Notes: generated by a model from the sequence alone, not told the origin. A stretch of 64,000 nucleotides of DNA from RYN-230 sp963770535 (GCA_963770535.1 CAVYPZ010000003.1:2356001-2420000), one strand, 5' to 3'. Positions 1 through 8,258 are shown, counted from the stretch's first letter. Program-made: numbers and translations.

Positions 1-2
1 CG

Positions 3-458
3 CGCCTTCTTCCCGGCACGATCTTCAGCAACATCGCCGGCGGCGCGTCGATCACCCGTGAGCAGGCCTGGGACGCTGCGGAGAAAGCCGGTGTCGCAGA
101 CGACATCAGGGCGATGCCGATGGCGATGGAGACCGTGATCGTCGAGGGTGCATCGACGATCTCCGGCGGCCAGCGGCAGCGCCTGCTGATCGCGCGCGCC
201 CTCGCCCAGCAGCCCCGGATCCTGATCTTCGATGAGGCCACGAGCGCGCTCGACAACGTTACGCAGGCCATCGTCACGGCGAGCCTCGCACGGCTCCAGG
301 TGACGCGCATCGTGATCGCGCACCGGCTCTCGACGATCCAGAGCGCGGACCGCGTGTACGTCCTGGAGAAGGGACACGTGGTCCAGGTGGGCGCGTTCGC
401 TGAGCTGTCGGCCGTGCCGGGCACGTTTGCCGACCTCGCGCGCCGTCAGCTCACCTGA
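3..458 (+). CDS. ABC transporter ATP-binding C-terminal part (NHLP/NHLM peptide-export type), 5' truncated by window edge
   Basis: This is the end of an ABC transporter nucleotide-binding domain; the reading frame is open from base 3. Visible are a Q-loop-side segment (LLPGTIFSNIAGG), the phrase DIRAMPMAMET, the ABC signature SGGQRQR, Walker B ILIFDEATSALDN and the H-loop IAHRLSTI. The combination of 'MPM-M-T', 'EGASTISGGQRQRLLIARAL' split as seen, and the ending FADLARRQ resembles the ATPase of NHLM bacteriocin export systems, which export RiPP precursors with nitrile-hydratase-like leaders. That assignment is from family resemblance; a generic type-1 exporter of the MsbA/LagD class is the alternative. 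The membrane and peptidase parts, and any precursor peptide, would lie upstream of the window. Nothing downstream on this strand looks RiPP-related. Confidence 0.8.
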   Translation, partial: RLLPGTIFSNIAGGASITREQAWDAAEKAGVADDIRAMPMAMETVIVEGASTISGGQRQRLLIARALAQQPRILIFDEATSALDNVTQAIVTASLARLQVTRIVIAHRLSTIQSADRVYVLEKGHVVQVGAFAELSAVPGTFADLARRQLT

Positions 459-634
459 ACCCTGCGGACCGGCATAGACGGGAGCCGTGACGGACCGGAC
501 CAAGCCGGGTCATACAGGCCCAGGTCTTCGTAGTATGAACGTGCAGGCGATGGTGCCAGGTGGCGCCGACGGCGCCCGGTCAGGCTGGCTGCTAGCGCGG
601 CCAGGAACCGTCACCCGCGGAGAGGCGGCCCGAC

Positions 635-1786
635 GTGCGAGTTCAACGCAAATGGCTGACGGCCGCAGGCGCGGCCCTGGCGCTTGCCATTGCCCTGCCG
701 GCGGTGGCGGCCGCGGCGGCCAGGACGGCTGGGGCGACCGCCCGGCGGCCGCTGGCGGCGGCCCTGCCGAGACTGTCGGCGCAGCAGCTGGCGGGCCAGC
801 GGGTGATCTACAGTTACCCGGGCCTGACCCCGCCAGCGAGCCTGATCTCGCTGATCCAGCATGGTGAAGCCGCCGGGGTGATCTTCTTCGGGCAGAACAT
901 TTCCAGCGAGGCGCAGATCGCAGGCGTCATCCGGCAGCTGAACAGGGCTAACGCCAGCTCGCTGAATCCGGTCCGGGCCCCGCTGCTGCTGATGACTGAC
1001 CAGGAGGGCGGCCAGGTCCGCCGCCTGCCGGGCCGCCCGTATCTGTCCGAGAAGCAGATCGGCGCGAATCCGCTGGCTAAGGCGGAGGTTCTGGCCACGC
1101 AAGCGGGCCAGGGCGCCGCGGCCAACCTGCGCGGCGTGGGCATGAATGTCAACCTTGCGCCCGTGCTGGACGTGTACCGGCAAGCCGGGAACTTCGATGA
1201 CCAGTTCGGCCGCTCCTACAGCATGAACCCCACTGTCGTGTCGGATCTGGGCGCCAACATGATCAAGGCACAGCAGGCCGGCGGGGTGGCGGCCACGGCC
1301 AAGCACTTCCCTGGCCTCGGGGCCGCTGCGGCGAAGCAGAACACCGACGTCGGGCCGGTGACGCTGAACCTGCCGCTGGCGACGATCCGCAGCATCGACG
1401 AGCTGCCGTACCAGGCCGCGATCAAAGCCGGAGTCAAGCTGATCATGGTGTCGTGGGCTGTCTACCCGGCGATAGGGGCACGGCCCGCCGGGCTCTCGCC
1501 CAACGTTGTCCAGGGTGAGCTGCGGAACCGGCTCAAGTTCACCGGGGTCACGATCACGGACGCCCTGGAGGCCGGCGCGCTGCGCTCCTACGGCTCGACC
1601 CAGAACCGCGCGCTGTTCGCCGCGCGGGCCGGGATGGACCTGCTGCTCTGCTCCGCCCAGAACGTCACCCAGGGGGAGCAGGCGAGTGGCGAGCTGGCTG
1701 CGGCGTACCGCAACGGAACCCTCAACGGCCCGGCGTTCCTGGCCAGCGTGAACCGGGTCATAGCGCTGCGCCAGTCACCGAAGTAG
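635..1786 (+). CDS. secreted glycoside hydrolase family 3 N-terminal protein (NagZ/LpqI-like beta-N-acetylhexosaminidase)
   Basis: This 383-residue protein has an N-terminal signal peptide (basic MRVQRK, hydrophobic core to about residue 28), then a GH3 N-terminal TIM barrel. Motifs are TDQEGGQVRR (about 121-130), KHFPGLG (223-229) and ITDALEAGAL (about 307), where the first Asp is the expected nucleophile. NagZ enzymes normally carry a DSH loop after KHFPGHG providing the acid/base His; here it reads NTDVG, so the His is absent. The fold is clear, but strict NagZ activity (cell-wall muropeptide GlcNAc removal) is uncertain. The start is GTG, preceded by GGAGAGG at 619-625 with good spacing. 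The C-terminal GH3 domain is missing, as usual for the NagZ branch. It stands alone, with a minus-strand operon converging from the right. Confidence 0.85.
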   Translation: MRVQRKWLTAAGAALALAIALPAVAAAAARTAGATARRPLAAALPRLSAQQLAGQRVIYSYPGLTPPASLISLIQHGEAAGVIFFGQNISSEAQIAGVIRQLNRANASSLNPVRAPLLLMTDQEGGQVRRLPGRPYLSEKQIGANPLAKAEVLATQAGQGAAANLRGVGMNVNLAPVLDVYRQAGNFDDQFGRSYSMNPTVVSDLGANMIKAQQAGGVAATAKHFPGLGAAAAKQNTDVGPVTLNLPLATIRSIDELPYQAAIKAGVKLIMVSWAVYPAIGARPAGLSPNVVQGELRNRLKFTGVTITDALEAGALRSYGSTQNRALFAARAGMDLLLCSAQNVTQGEQASGELAAAYRNGTLNGPAFLASVNRVIALRQSPK

Positions 1787-1821
1787 CCAGCGCCCACTCA
1801 CGGCTGTCTGCGTCCGTGCGG

Positions 1822-2859
1822 TTACAGCACGTCGCGCTGGAGCTGCGGGAACACCTTCGCCACCTTGCCCACCAGGTAGTCCCCGTAGCTGCCGGTGAAG
1901 GCCCGCAGATCCTGGCCGTCCCAGCGGGGCCGCCCATCGTCGCCGGCGGCCGCCCGGCCGGGCAGCGGCGGCACCTCGGCGGTGAAGCCGGGGTCGAGGA
2001 AGAACGGGAACGAGAGGCGGCTGCGGCCGCTGAGGTTGCGGACCCGGTGCGGTGTCGAGCGGTACCAGCCCCCGGTGAGGCGGTCGAGCATGTCGCCGAT
2101 GTTGCAGACGAACATCCCGGGGATGGGCGGGGCGTCGATCCAGCCCTCCGGGGCGGCGATCTGCAGGCCGCCGTGGCTGTCCTGGGCGAGCAGGGTGAGC
2201 AGCCCGTAGTCGGTGTGCTCACCGGCGCCCCAGCCGCCGGCCTGGGGTGATGATGGCGGGTAGTGGAAGATCCGGAACAAGATTGTCGGGTCTGCGGTGT
2301 ACCCGGTGGCGAAGTACCCGGCGTCCAGGCCGAGGCTCAGCGCCAGGCCCCGGAGCACCGCCTGGCCCAGCCCCGTCAGGGCGTCGAGGTAGGAGAGCAC
2401 CAGCGGGCGCAACTGCGGCACCTGCCGCGGGAAGAGATTGCTGCCGTGCAGGGGAACCCCGGCCCGTACCCGCGGGTCATCGCCGGGAAGCTCAGCGCCG
2501 AAATAGAGCCCCTCTTTCAGGTCGGGCTGCCCGGACGTGAGTTCTGCGCCCACCGGGAAGAAACCTCGCCACGCCCGGCCGCCGCGTTCCATGGCGATCT
2601 CCAGCTTGTCGGTGAGCGGGAGGCTGAAGAACTCGCGGCTGGCCGCTTCCAGCCGGGCCAGCAGCCCCGCCGCGACCCCGTGACCGCTGACATAAAAGAA
2701 GCCGCGCTCGCGGCAGGCCGCCTGGATCCGCTCCGCCACCGCGGAGCACGCCGCTTCCGTCCCCGCGCCGATCAGCGGCGCCACATCGATGACGGGCAGC
2801 GCAGGCGAACCGGCCTGGGACAGCTCGTGGCGGGCGGGCCTGCTCATGATTTCATTCAC
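1822..2859 (-). CDS. 2-oxoglutarate/Fe(II)-dependent oxygenase, isopenicillin-N-synthase-like family
   Basis: This 345-residue protein has the two-part DIOX_N plus 2OG-FeII_Oxy arrangement. N-terminal LPVIDVAPLI is typical. The iron ligands are visible as H215-x-D217 (EHTDYGLLTLLAQD) and H271 (STPHRVRN), with the co-substrate motif R281-L-S283 (RSRLSFPFF). All catalytic ligands are present, so it should be an active soluble oxygenase; the substrate is unknown. Plants and fungi use relatives for hydroxylation or ring formation; actinobacterial relatives are usually annotated only as 'isopenicillin N synthase family'. It is the last gene of a three-gene operon: its GTG start overlaps the stop of the THI5-like gene (GTGA), implying translational coupling. 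An alternative ATG lies four codons in (2847). Confidence 0.9.
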   Translation of the reverse strand: MNEIMSRPARHELSQAGSPALPVIDVAPLIGAGTEAACSAVAERIQAACRERGFFYVSGHGVAAGLLARLEAASREFFSLPLTDKLEIAMERGGRAWRGFFPVGAELTSGQPDLKEGLYFGAELPGDDPRVRAGVPLHGSNLFPRQVPQLRPLVLSYLDALTGLGQAVLRGLALSLGLDAGYFATGYTADPTILFRIFHYPPSSPQAGGWGAGEHTDYGLLTLLAQDSHGGLQIAAPEGWIDAPPIPGMFVCNIGDMLDRLTGGWYRSTPHRVRNLSGRSRLSFPFFLDPGFTAEVPPLPGRAAAGDDGRPRWDGQDLRAFTGSYGDYLVGKVAKVFPQLQRDVL

Positions 2860-3776
2860 CGTGCCGCGTCAGGGACGAACTCATTGGTCGTGGCACCGCG
2901 CCAGGCGTCAGCGCTGGCCAGGACGCCGTTGTCAGCCAGCCACCTGGCGTAGCCGGCCACCAGGTCGCCTTCACGCTGGACTCCCCACTGGCCATCGCGG
3001 AACCAGCTGGTCGCGACCAGCTCCAGCGACCGGGCCAGCCGCCAGCCCGGCTGGTACGGGATCGCTTGCTCGAGCAGCGCCACCGTCGCTGCCTGGTCGT
3101 TCGCCGCCGTGTGGAAGCCACGGGACGTCGCTGCCACGAACCCCCGTACCAGTGAAGGGTTACTGTCGAGCGTCCACTGCTGGGTGCCGAGCAGGTAGCT
3201 GTGATACGCCGGGGCGCCGATGTCGGATACCCGCCAGGTGATGAGGTCATCCTCCGGGACCCCCCGGGACAGCACATCCCAGCACCAGTAGCCGCCGAAG
3301 ATCGCGTCGACGCCGCTGGAGACGAGATAGTCGGGTGTCAGCTCATGTGCCGCTGAATCCACGGTCACGATCTGCGACGGATCGCCCCCGTCCGCGGCCA
3401 CCAGGTGCCTGACCATCGCCTTCCCCCGGGGGGTGGGCCCGTAGCCGACGCGGTGGCCTGCGAGATCGCGCGGGCGGGAGATGCCCGCGCTGCGGATCGC
3501 CTGGATGGTCTCCAGGCCGGTCTGGTTAACCGCGGCGATCCCGACGAGCGGCTCGCCCTTCTCCCGGCGGACGAGCAGCCGGTTCGGGGGGAACACGGCG
3601 AAGTCCACCTCGAAGCGGCTCAGGTACGCGAGCGCGTCGCCGCGGCCGTAGTCGTGGGTGGTCAGCTCCACCTCGAGCCCGGCGTCGCGGTACCAGCCCC
3701 GGTCGCGGGCCACGTAGAAACCGGCCGCGTTCGGCCAGGGGTGGACGTAGTCGAGCATCACGCGGACGGAGGTCAT
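2856..3776 (-). CDS. NMT1/THI5-like protein without signal peptide (thiamine-precursor binding-protein family)
   Basis: This 306-residue periplasmic-binding-protein-fold protein belongs to the NMT1/THI5 family: it begins TSVRVMLDYVHPWPNAAGFYVARDRGWYRDAGLEVEL, the classic ThiY/SsuA-like opening, and continues with the RPRDLAGHRVGYG and GVDAIFGGYWCWDVL segments. The family includes ABC substrate-binding proteins (pyrimidine precursors, sulfonates) and the cytosolic yeast HMP-P synthase THI5. No signal peptide or lipobox is present, and no ABC permease or ATPase is adjacent, so a secreted binding-protein role is unlikely as encoded. The THI5 cysteine-rich CCCFC motif is also absent (only YWCWD). 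It overlaps the upstream kinase gene (ATGA) and the downstream oxygenase (GTGA). RBS GAGGAAGG precedes the start. Function: unknown cytosolic ligand-binding or enzymatic role. Confidence 0.8.
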   Translation of the reverse strand: MTSVRVMLDYVHPWPNAAGFYVARDRGWYRDAGLEVELTTHDYGRGDALAYLSRFEVDFAVFPPNRLLVRREKGEPLVGIAAVNQTGLETIQAIRSAGISRPRDLAGHRVGYGPTPRGKAMVRHLVAADGGDPSQIVTVDSAAHELTPDYLVSSGVDAIFGGYWCWDVLSRGVPEDDLITWRVSDIGAPAYHSYLLGTQQWTLDSNPSLVRGFVAATSRGFHTAANDQAATVALLEQAIPYQPGWRLARSLELVATSWFRDGQWGVQREGDLVAGYARWLADNGVLASADAWRGATTNEFVPDAAR

Positions 3777-4411
3777 GACGCGCCTTCCTCAAGGCCGTGG
3801 GGGAGCTGGCCGGTACCGGGAACGATGAGGCCGAAGGATGAGCGCGGGCGGGTCACGTCGAAATACGCCTGCTCCGCGGCCAGCCAGTCCGTGTCCCACT
3901 CCTCAGGTGTCACCCGGGCGTGCAGCCGCCGCAGCCGTTCCGGCTCCGGCGTATCGACGAAAACGGACTGGTCCACCAGGTCGGCAAGCTCGGGCGAGGC
4001 CGAGAAAACGCCCTCCAGCACGATCAGGTCGCTCGGCTCGACCGTGACCGGGGGGCCCAGCCCGGCGCCGCGCGCCCAGTCGAACTGGCGGAACCCCGCG
4101 GCACGGCGCGCGCGCAGCGGCACCAGGGCTTCGGCCCGGATCCGGCGCCAGTCGTAGTACTGAGCCAGGGCCTGCCCATCGTGCGGCGGTCCGGCGGCCC
4201 GGCTGGCTGGCCAGTGGAAGAAATCGTCGGTGTGGACGAGTGCCGCACCGGTCGCCTGGGCAACGCCAGCCGCGATGGTGGACTTGCCTCCGGCGCCGTG
4301 ACCGTCAACGGCGATCACGAGGATTCCGGCCTGCGCGGCTTGCCAGCGGCGGATCGCCCCGATCACTAGCCGGGCTGACTCACCACCGCCGGCCCGCCGT
4401 CCAGATGTCAT
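3773..4411 (-). CDS. uridine-kinase-like P-loop kinase
   Basis: This is a small (about 212 aa) P-loop NTPase of the uridine kinase/phosphoribulokinase type. It shows Walker A GHGAGGKST near the N terminus, a TDDFFHW acceptor-site motif, LIVLEGVFSA as Walker B-like strand, and a lid region with RLRRLHARVTPEEWDTDW. These features fit small actinobacterial kinases annotated 'uridine kinase', but no uracil-specific signature can be read, so the substrate is open. I chose the ATG at 4411 because AAAGGGG sits just upstream; the longer reading to 4498 would run into the divergent rhodanese gene and has low-complexity PGRPGRPG sequence. First gene of the kinase/THI5-like/oxygenase operon; ATGA overlap with the next gene. 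Confidence 0.8.
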   Translation of the reverse strand: MTSGRRAGGGESARLVIGAIRRWQAAQAGILVIAVDGHGAGGKSTIAAGVAQATGAALVHTDDFFHWPASRAAGPPHDGQALAQYYDWRRIRAEALVPLRARRAAGFRQFDWARGAGLGPPVTVEPSDLIVLEGVFSASPELADLVDQSVFVDTPEPERLRRLHARVTPEEWDTDWLAAEQAYFDVTRPRSSFGLIVPGTGQLPHGLEEGAS

Positions 4412-4490
4412 TGCGATCACCCCTTTAACCGCCCCTGGGAGCGTGCCGGGAAGCCCGGGCCGCCCGGGCCGCCCGGGTAGCCTCGGGGCC

Positions 4491-5417
4491 GTGAACACCG
4501 CCCCGCTGGACGCCGCACTGCCCGAATCGCTGGTGTCGCCGTCGTGGCTGGCAGCCCACCTCGGCCCGCCCGTCGTCGTGCTCGACGCGACCGTGATCCT
4601 GCCCGCGCCTGCCCATGACGGTGACTACCGTGCGCAGAGCGGGCGGGAACGTTTTGCTGACGGTCACATCCCCACGGCCCGATACGCGGACCTGCTCGGA
4701 GACCTCTCTGACCACGGTGCGCCCTACCATTTCGCCAGACCGCCGGCTGACCGGCTGGCGGCGGTGCTGGAGCGGCTGGGCGTCACCAGTTCCTCCGTCG
4801 TGATCACCTATGACTCGGCCGGCGGCGTGTGGGCGGCCCGGCTGTGGTGGATGCTGCGCTGGATCGGTGTCCGGGGCGCGGTGCTCGACGGGGGCTGGCG
4901 CGCCTGGGTGGCCAGCGGGGGCCCGGTCGAGTCGGGTCCGCCAGTAGCCGCTGACCTGGCCGGCGTCGCCGGGGATCCGCCAGCCGGGCTGGCGGCAGGG
5001 GCGCCGGGCGTCATGCCGCGTGAGCATCCCGGGATGTGGGCCGGGCAGCAGGATGTGGCGGACGTTGTCAGCGGCGCACGTGCCGCGTCCCTGGTCTGCG
5101 GGCTGTCCGCCGAGCTGTTCGCCGGGACCACGCCAACCCGGTACGCCAGGCGCGGCCACATACCGTTCAGCGTCAGCATGCCCGCCCGCGCCCTGATGAC
5201 CGCGGACGGCCGCATGCTCCCGCGCGCGCAGCTCATCGAAGCGGCCGGGGCGATCCCGGGCAGTGGCCCGGTGATCGCCTACTGCGGCGGCGGCATCTCC
5301 GCCGCTGTCGTCGCGCAGGCGCTGACGATCATCGGGCGCGAGGACGTGGCGATCTATGACGGCTCCCTGGAAGAGTGGTCGGCCGATCCCGATCTTCCGG
5401 TCGAGCTGGGACCGTGA
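4491..5417 (+). CDS. sseA: two-domain sulfurtransferase (rhodanese, thiosulfate/3-mercaptopyruvate type)
   Basis: This 308-residue tandem rhodanese protein starts VSPSWLAAHLGPPVVVLDATV, the usual first (inactive) rhodanese domain, including GHIPTARYADL. The second domain ends with the active-site loop IAYCGGGISAAVVAQAL, where Cys is the persulfide carrier. The loop CGGGISA is the form common in actinobacterial enzymes, rather than the CRxGxR of bovine rhodanese. It transfers sulfane sulfur from thiosulfate or mercaptopyruvate to cyanide or thiols in the cytosol. The start is GTG at 4491; the upstream extension is PGRPGRPG-like low complexity that mirrors the leader of the divergent kinase. 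Divergent with the kinase operon, with an 80-bp shared promoter region. Confidence 0.9.
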   Translation: MNTAPLDAALPESLVSPSWLAAHLGPPVVVLDATVILPAPAHDGDYRAQSGRERFADGHIPTARYADLLGDLSDHGAPYHFARPPADRLAAVLERLGVTSSSVVITYDSAGGVWAARLWWMLRWIGVRGAVLDGGWRAWVASGGPVESGPPVAADLAGVAGDPPAGLAAGAPGVMPREHPGMWAGQQDVADVVSGARAASLVCGLSAELFAGTTPTRYARRGHIPFSVSMPARALMTADGRMLPRAQLIEAAGAIPGSGPVIAYCGGGISAAVVAQALTIIGREDVAIYDGSLEEWSADPDLPVELGP

Positions 5418-5513
5418 TGGCATAACCTACCAGGTCAGTAGTTTTACTCGCTAATTTCTGCTAGGACCGCCCGGGGTGCAGCAGCGCGGGCAGCGGGGCT
5501 GGCTGAGCCGTTG

Positions 5514-6734
5514 CTAGTGCGCGGTGCCGCCGAGAAGGCCGCGGATCGCGATCCACACGGCCGGGTGGTTGAGCAGGTCGAGGTGATGCAATCCGCCGAG
5601 CCCCCGGCGGGAACCGGCGGGGAAGGGGATGTGCTGGTGCCCGCCGCGCCTGCCATGCGCGCTGGCTGGCTGGACGAGCAGGTCGCCAGCCACGGCGCCC
5701 AGCGGGTGCCCGGGATCAGCGGTGATCGTGGCGCTGATCGCGTAGTGGCCCGCCCCGGCCAGCAGTGGCGTGTCATGACGGTGATCGCGCACGCAGCTGT
5801 CCTGGTCACAGCCGGCCCAGTCGTCAGCGACGACGTAGCCGTGGCGCAGATCCTTGATGCCCGGGCTCGACCCGTTGACCAGGGTCACGAACGGCCTCGT
5901 CTCGGCCGCCTTGCTGAATACCCAGCCGGCGATCCCGGCCGCCCGGGCCAGCGGGGCGCCGAGATGCGGCGAGCCGAGGTAGAACACGTGCCCGACCAGG
6001 TCTGCCCAGGCGGCGGATTCCTGCCGGCCGTCGTGACACGCGCTGCGGATGACCAGGCCGCCCATGGAGTGCCCGATCAGCAGCAACTCCTCCACCTGCT
6101 CCGGCCACGCCGCCATCAGCCCATCCAGCAGCCTGGCCAGTTCGCGGCCGTTCTCGGACACATGCCGTCCGGTGTTGTACCGGACATAAACCGGCGTGTA
6201 GCCGAATTCCGCCTGCAGCCTCGGGCCGTAGGGCTCGGATCCGGCGCTCTGCCGCTGCCACGATTCCTCCGTCTCAGCCAGCCCGTGGACGAAGACCGCC
6301 AGCTTGCCCGTGGCGTGCGGGAACGCCCCCGCCACCTGGTGCGGGACCAGGCCGACGTCGCGCCCATCCGCGCGCACGGCCATGCGGATCGCCAGCGGGG
6401 ACAGGCCGGCCCCCAGCTGATCACCCGCGATCGCGTTCAGTGCGGCGAGCGCCAGGTTGCCCCTGGGAGCACGGTCAGCGGGCTGGCCGCCGGCGCCAAG
6501 ATGTGACCCGGCCTGGCCGGCCAGCACGGCTGTGGCTGTGCCGGTACCGCGGATCGCGAGGTAGACGCCTCCCGCGATGGAGTCGTGAATAACCCGGGTC
6601 GGCGTGCCCGCCGGGCCGGCCGGGGCAAACGCGCGGCTGGCGACGGCCTGGTGCACCCGCTCGATCCGGGACACCAGCCCGGCAAAGGCGTGGCCGCCCA
6701 GCCTGCCCAGGGCGGCGATCTCCGCTGGCGTCAT
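5514..6734 (-). CDS. alpha/beta-hydrolase, PGAP1/lipase-like esterase
   Basis: This protein is about 406 residues. The first 140 residues (MTPAEIAALGRLGGHAFAGLVSRIERVHQAV...) form an extension seen in actinobacterial PGAP1-like or GPI-inositol-deacylase-like proteins. The hydrolase core follows: LAVFVHGLAETEESW (oxyanion side), then LLLIGHSMGGLVIRSA with nucleophile Ser in GHSMGG, and YLGSPHLGAPLARA. A C-terminal HHLDLLNHPAVW supplies a plausible catalytic His. It probably hydrolyses a lipid or ester in the cytosol, since no signal peptide is seen. Two starts are adjacent (GTG 6737, ATG 6734); ATG is preferred because GGAGG lies seven bases upstream. Monocistronic, with the small membrane protein gene upstream on the same strand. 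Confidence 0.85.
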   Translation of the reverse strand: MTPAEIAALGRLGGHAFAGLVSRIERVHQAVASRAFAPAGPAGTPTRVIHDSIAGGVYLAIRGTGTATAVLAGQAGSHLGAGGQPADRAPRGNLALAALNAIAGDQLGAGLSPLAIRMAVRADGRDVGLVPHQVAGAFPHATGKLAVFVHGLAETEESWQRQSAGSEPYGPRLQAEFGYTPVYVRYNTGRHVSENGRELARLLDGLMAAWPEQVEELLLIGHSMGGLVIRSACHDGRQESAAWADLVGHVFYLGSPHLGAPLARAAGIAGWVFSKAAETRPFVTLVNGSSPGIKDLRHGYVVADDWAGCDQDSCVRDHRHDTPLLAGAGHYAISATITADPGHPLGAVAGDLLVQPASAHGRRGGHQHIPFPAGSRRGLGGLHHLDLLNHPAVWIAIRGLLGGTAH

Positions 6735-6923
6735 CACGCACCTCCGGGGCGCCGGGTGGCGGATCCACCCTTGCTATTGCACGCCCTGGTGCGCCCCGCT
6801 GGCAAGAACGGGCCTCCCGCTGCCCGGGCCCGCCTGGCGGCAGGGCTACACGATCTTGGTAGTCACGCAGGTCCAGCTCGGCCGCATCAAAGCGACAAGT
6901 ACAGCCGCATGACGGCCTCCGGC

Positions 6924-7238
6924 TCAGATCACATGCCCCGTGACGAGCGAGCCGAACTCGAGCGAGAGGATGAGCACTCCCGCAACCAGCCAGAAAACCG
7001 CCATAAGCCGGACGGTGCGCCGGGCCCGCGCCTCGTCGGCGCAGCGGGCGCGGGACCGGGAGGTCCACAGGAACAGCCGCCGATACGACGGACGCTGGTA
7101 GAACCGCCAGCAGGCGCGCGCGTAGCTGGTCAGGGAGCCCCGGTGATCCGTCACCATGATTGCCCCTACCACCAGCACAGCCAGGCCCGTGAGGGTAAGG
7201 ACTGCAAACTCACCAAGCGTCTGACCGGAGGGCTGCAT
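6924..7238 (-). CDS. small two-helix membrane protein, unknown function
   Basis: This is a hypothetical protein of about 104 aa. Two hydrophobic helices are obvious: LGEFAVLTLTGLAVLVVGAI near the N terminus and VRLMAVFWLVAGVLILSLEF near the C terminus. They are joined by a very basic loop (RACWRFYQRPSYRRLF...RSRARCADEARARR) that should stay cytoplasmic. I do not recognise a family. The chosen ATG (7238) has only a weak upstream GGAACGG; a longer form from 7277 is possible. It sits between the lipase and the broken glycosidase gene, same strand. The opposite strand carries a long Pro/Arg/Gly-rich open frame that looks like a shadow. Confidence 0.5.
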   Translation of the reverse strand: MQPSGQTLGEFAVLTLTGLAVLVVGAIMVTDHRGSLTSYARACWRFYQRPSYRRLFLWTSRSRARCADEARARRTVRLMAVFWLVAGVLILSLEFGSLVTGHVI

Positions 7239-7298
7239 GACCGTTCCATCATCCGCCAGTATCCCGGCAGCGGCCACCCGCCCGGGCCGCCAGCCTCT

Positions 7299-8140
7299 TC
7301 AGCGCTGCGCGAGCAGTTCAGTGCGGAGTTCATGACTGCCGTACCTGGTCGCGCTTTCGTAGTAAAGGCGCAGCCGCCCGTCCGGCAGTTCGATGGCCGA
7401 AACATAACGCAGCGCGCCACCACCGAAAGGACTGGACACCGGCCGGCCATGGCAATGTATTGTGACCCGTCCCACCTGGCCAGTCCGGTTCGCTCTTCAT
7501 AGTTCTGTGCAGCGGACGCACGGCCGTCGAAATAAGCATACTCGCCCACGACTGCCGTTATCCGCGTGCCGCGACTGTACCAGGTGCCCGGTTCTGGCAC
7601 CATGACAGGCTCACAGCTGAACGCATTCACGCTAATCATCTGGTCGGCGTTCTCGTCACCCTCGGTCAGAGGATGCTGTGTTGCCCAGACACGCAGATCC
7701 TGGCCCCGGAGCAGCACCGGATCCTTGATGCCGAACGCCGCGCTGCCAGGAAAGATGGTCGTGCGGGTCCGGGCACTGAAATCCTGCGGAAGGCCAGCCC
7801 GCAATCTCTCGATCCGCCAGTGCTTGGAGTTGAACGTGGCGCAGCTCAGGTACAGGTCCCAGTCCCCGTCAGGTGTCACGTCCAGGGCCGGGCGTTCCAA
7901 TGATTCTGCATTCATATCGTGCCTGTCGATGGCACACAACGTATCGAAATGGATACCGTCGTCAAGCGGGGAGCGGGCTACGTATGCCCGGTTGCCCCGG
8001 CCCTTCTCGACCGGGTGCCTGTCACGATAGGCGAGATAGATGTGGTCACCGTGAACGAGAGCGCTGGCGGCACCGATCCAGTTGCCGGTTCCGTGTGCAG
8101 CGTGGAGCACCAGCTGGCTGTTCTCCACGTGAGGCAACAT
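7299..8140 (-). pseudogene. glycosidase-like five-bladed beta-propeller protein (GH43/GH130-like), frameshifted
   Basis: The N-terminal part reads ENSQLVLHAAHGTGNWIGAASALVHGDHIYLAYRDRHP..., typical of predicted glycosidases of the GH43/GH62/GH130 propeller clan. Further blades are DGIHFDTLCAIDR, DPVLLRGQDLRVWATQHP and GTWYSRGTRITAVV. The frame from 8140 breaks at about 7441-7443 (after QYIAMAGR). One frame over, it continues as PVSSPFGGGALRYVSAIELP, then DGRLRLYYESATRYGSHELR, and stops at 7299. Together they make about 280 aa, a normal family length. One missing base explains the shift; sequencing error or true inactivation cannot be separated. Base composition is visibly less GC-rich than the neighbours, suggesting acquisition. 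RBS GAGGA lies about 10 bases upstream of the ATG at 8140. Confidence 0.75.
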
Positions 8141-8239
8141 GACTCAGGGTCCTCGCCGGTTCCGGCGCCGGGCTGCGCCCCGCATCCTGGCCGGCCGGTC
8201 CGGCGCCTGGATCCGGGACGATGACTTTTAGTACTTCCC

Positions 8240-8258
8240 CTGATCCGGCAGGGATCAG
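8240..8258. promoter_or_regulatory. inverted repeat in divergent promoter region (possible MarR-type operator)
   Basis: CTGATCC-GGCAG-GGATCAG is a perfect 7-bp inverted repeat with a 5-bp spacer. It lies in the 292-bp gap between the broken glycosidase (start 8140, leftwards) and the MarR-like gene (start 8433, rightwards). Dimer-binding regulators such as MarR proteins bind sites of this size, so the adjacent regulator is the obvious candidate. Nothing else in the gap looks like a gene. Confidence 0.35.

Noticed and set aside
2856..3776. Idea that the NMT1-family protein is a true THI5-type HMP-P synthase
   Set aside because: The CCCFC iron/cysteine motif expected in THI5 enzymes is absent, and only YWCWD is seen; kept as family member of unknown function.
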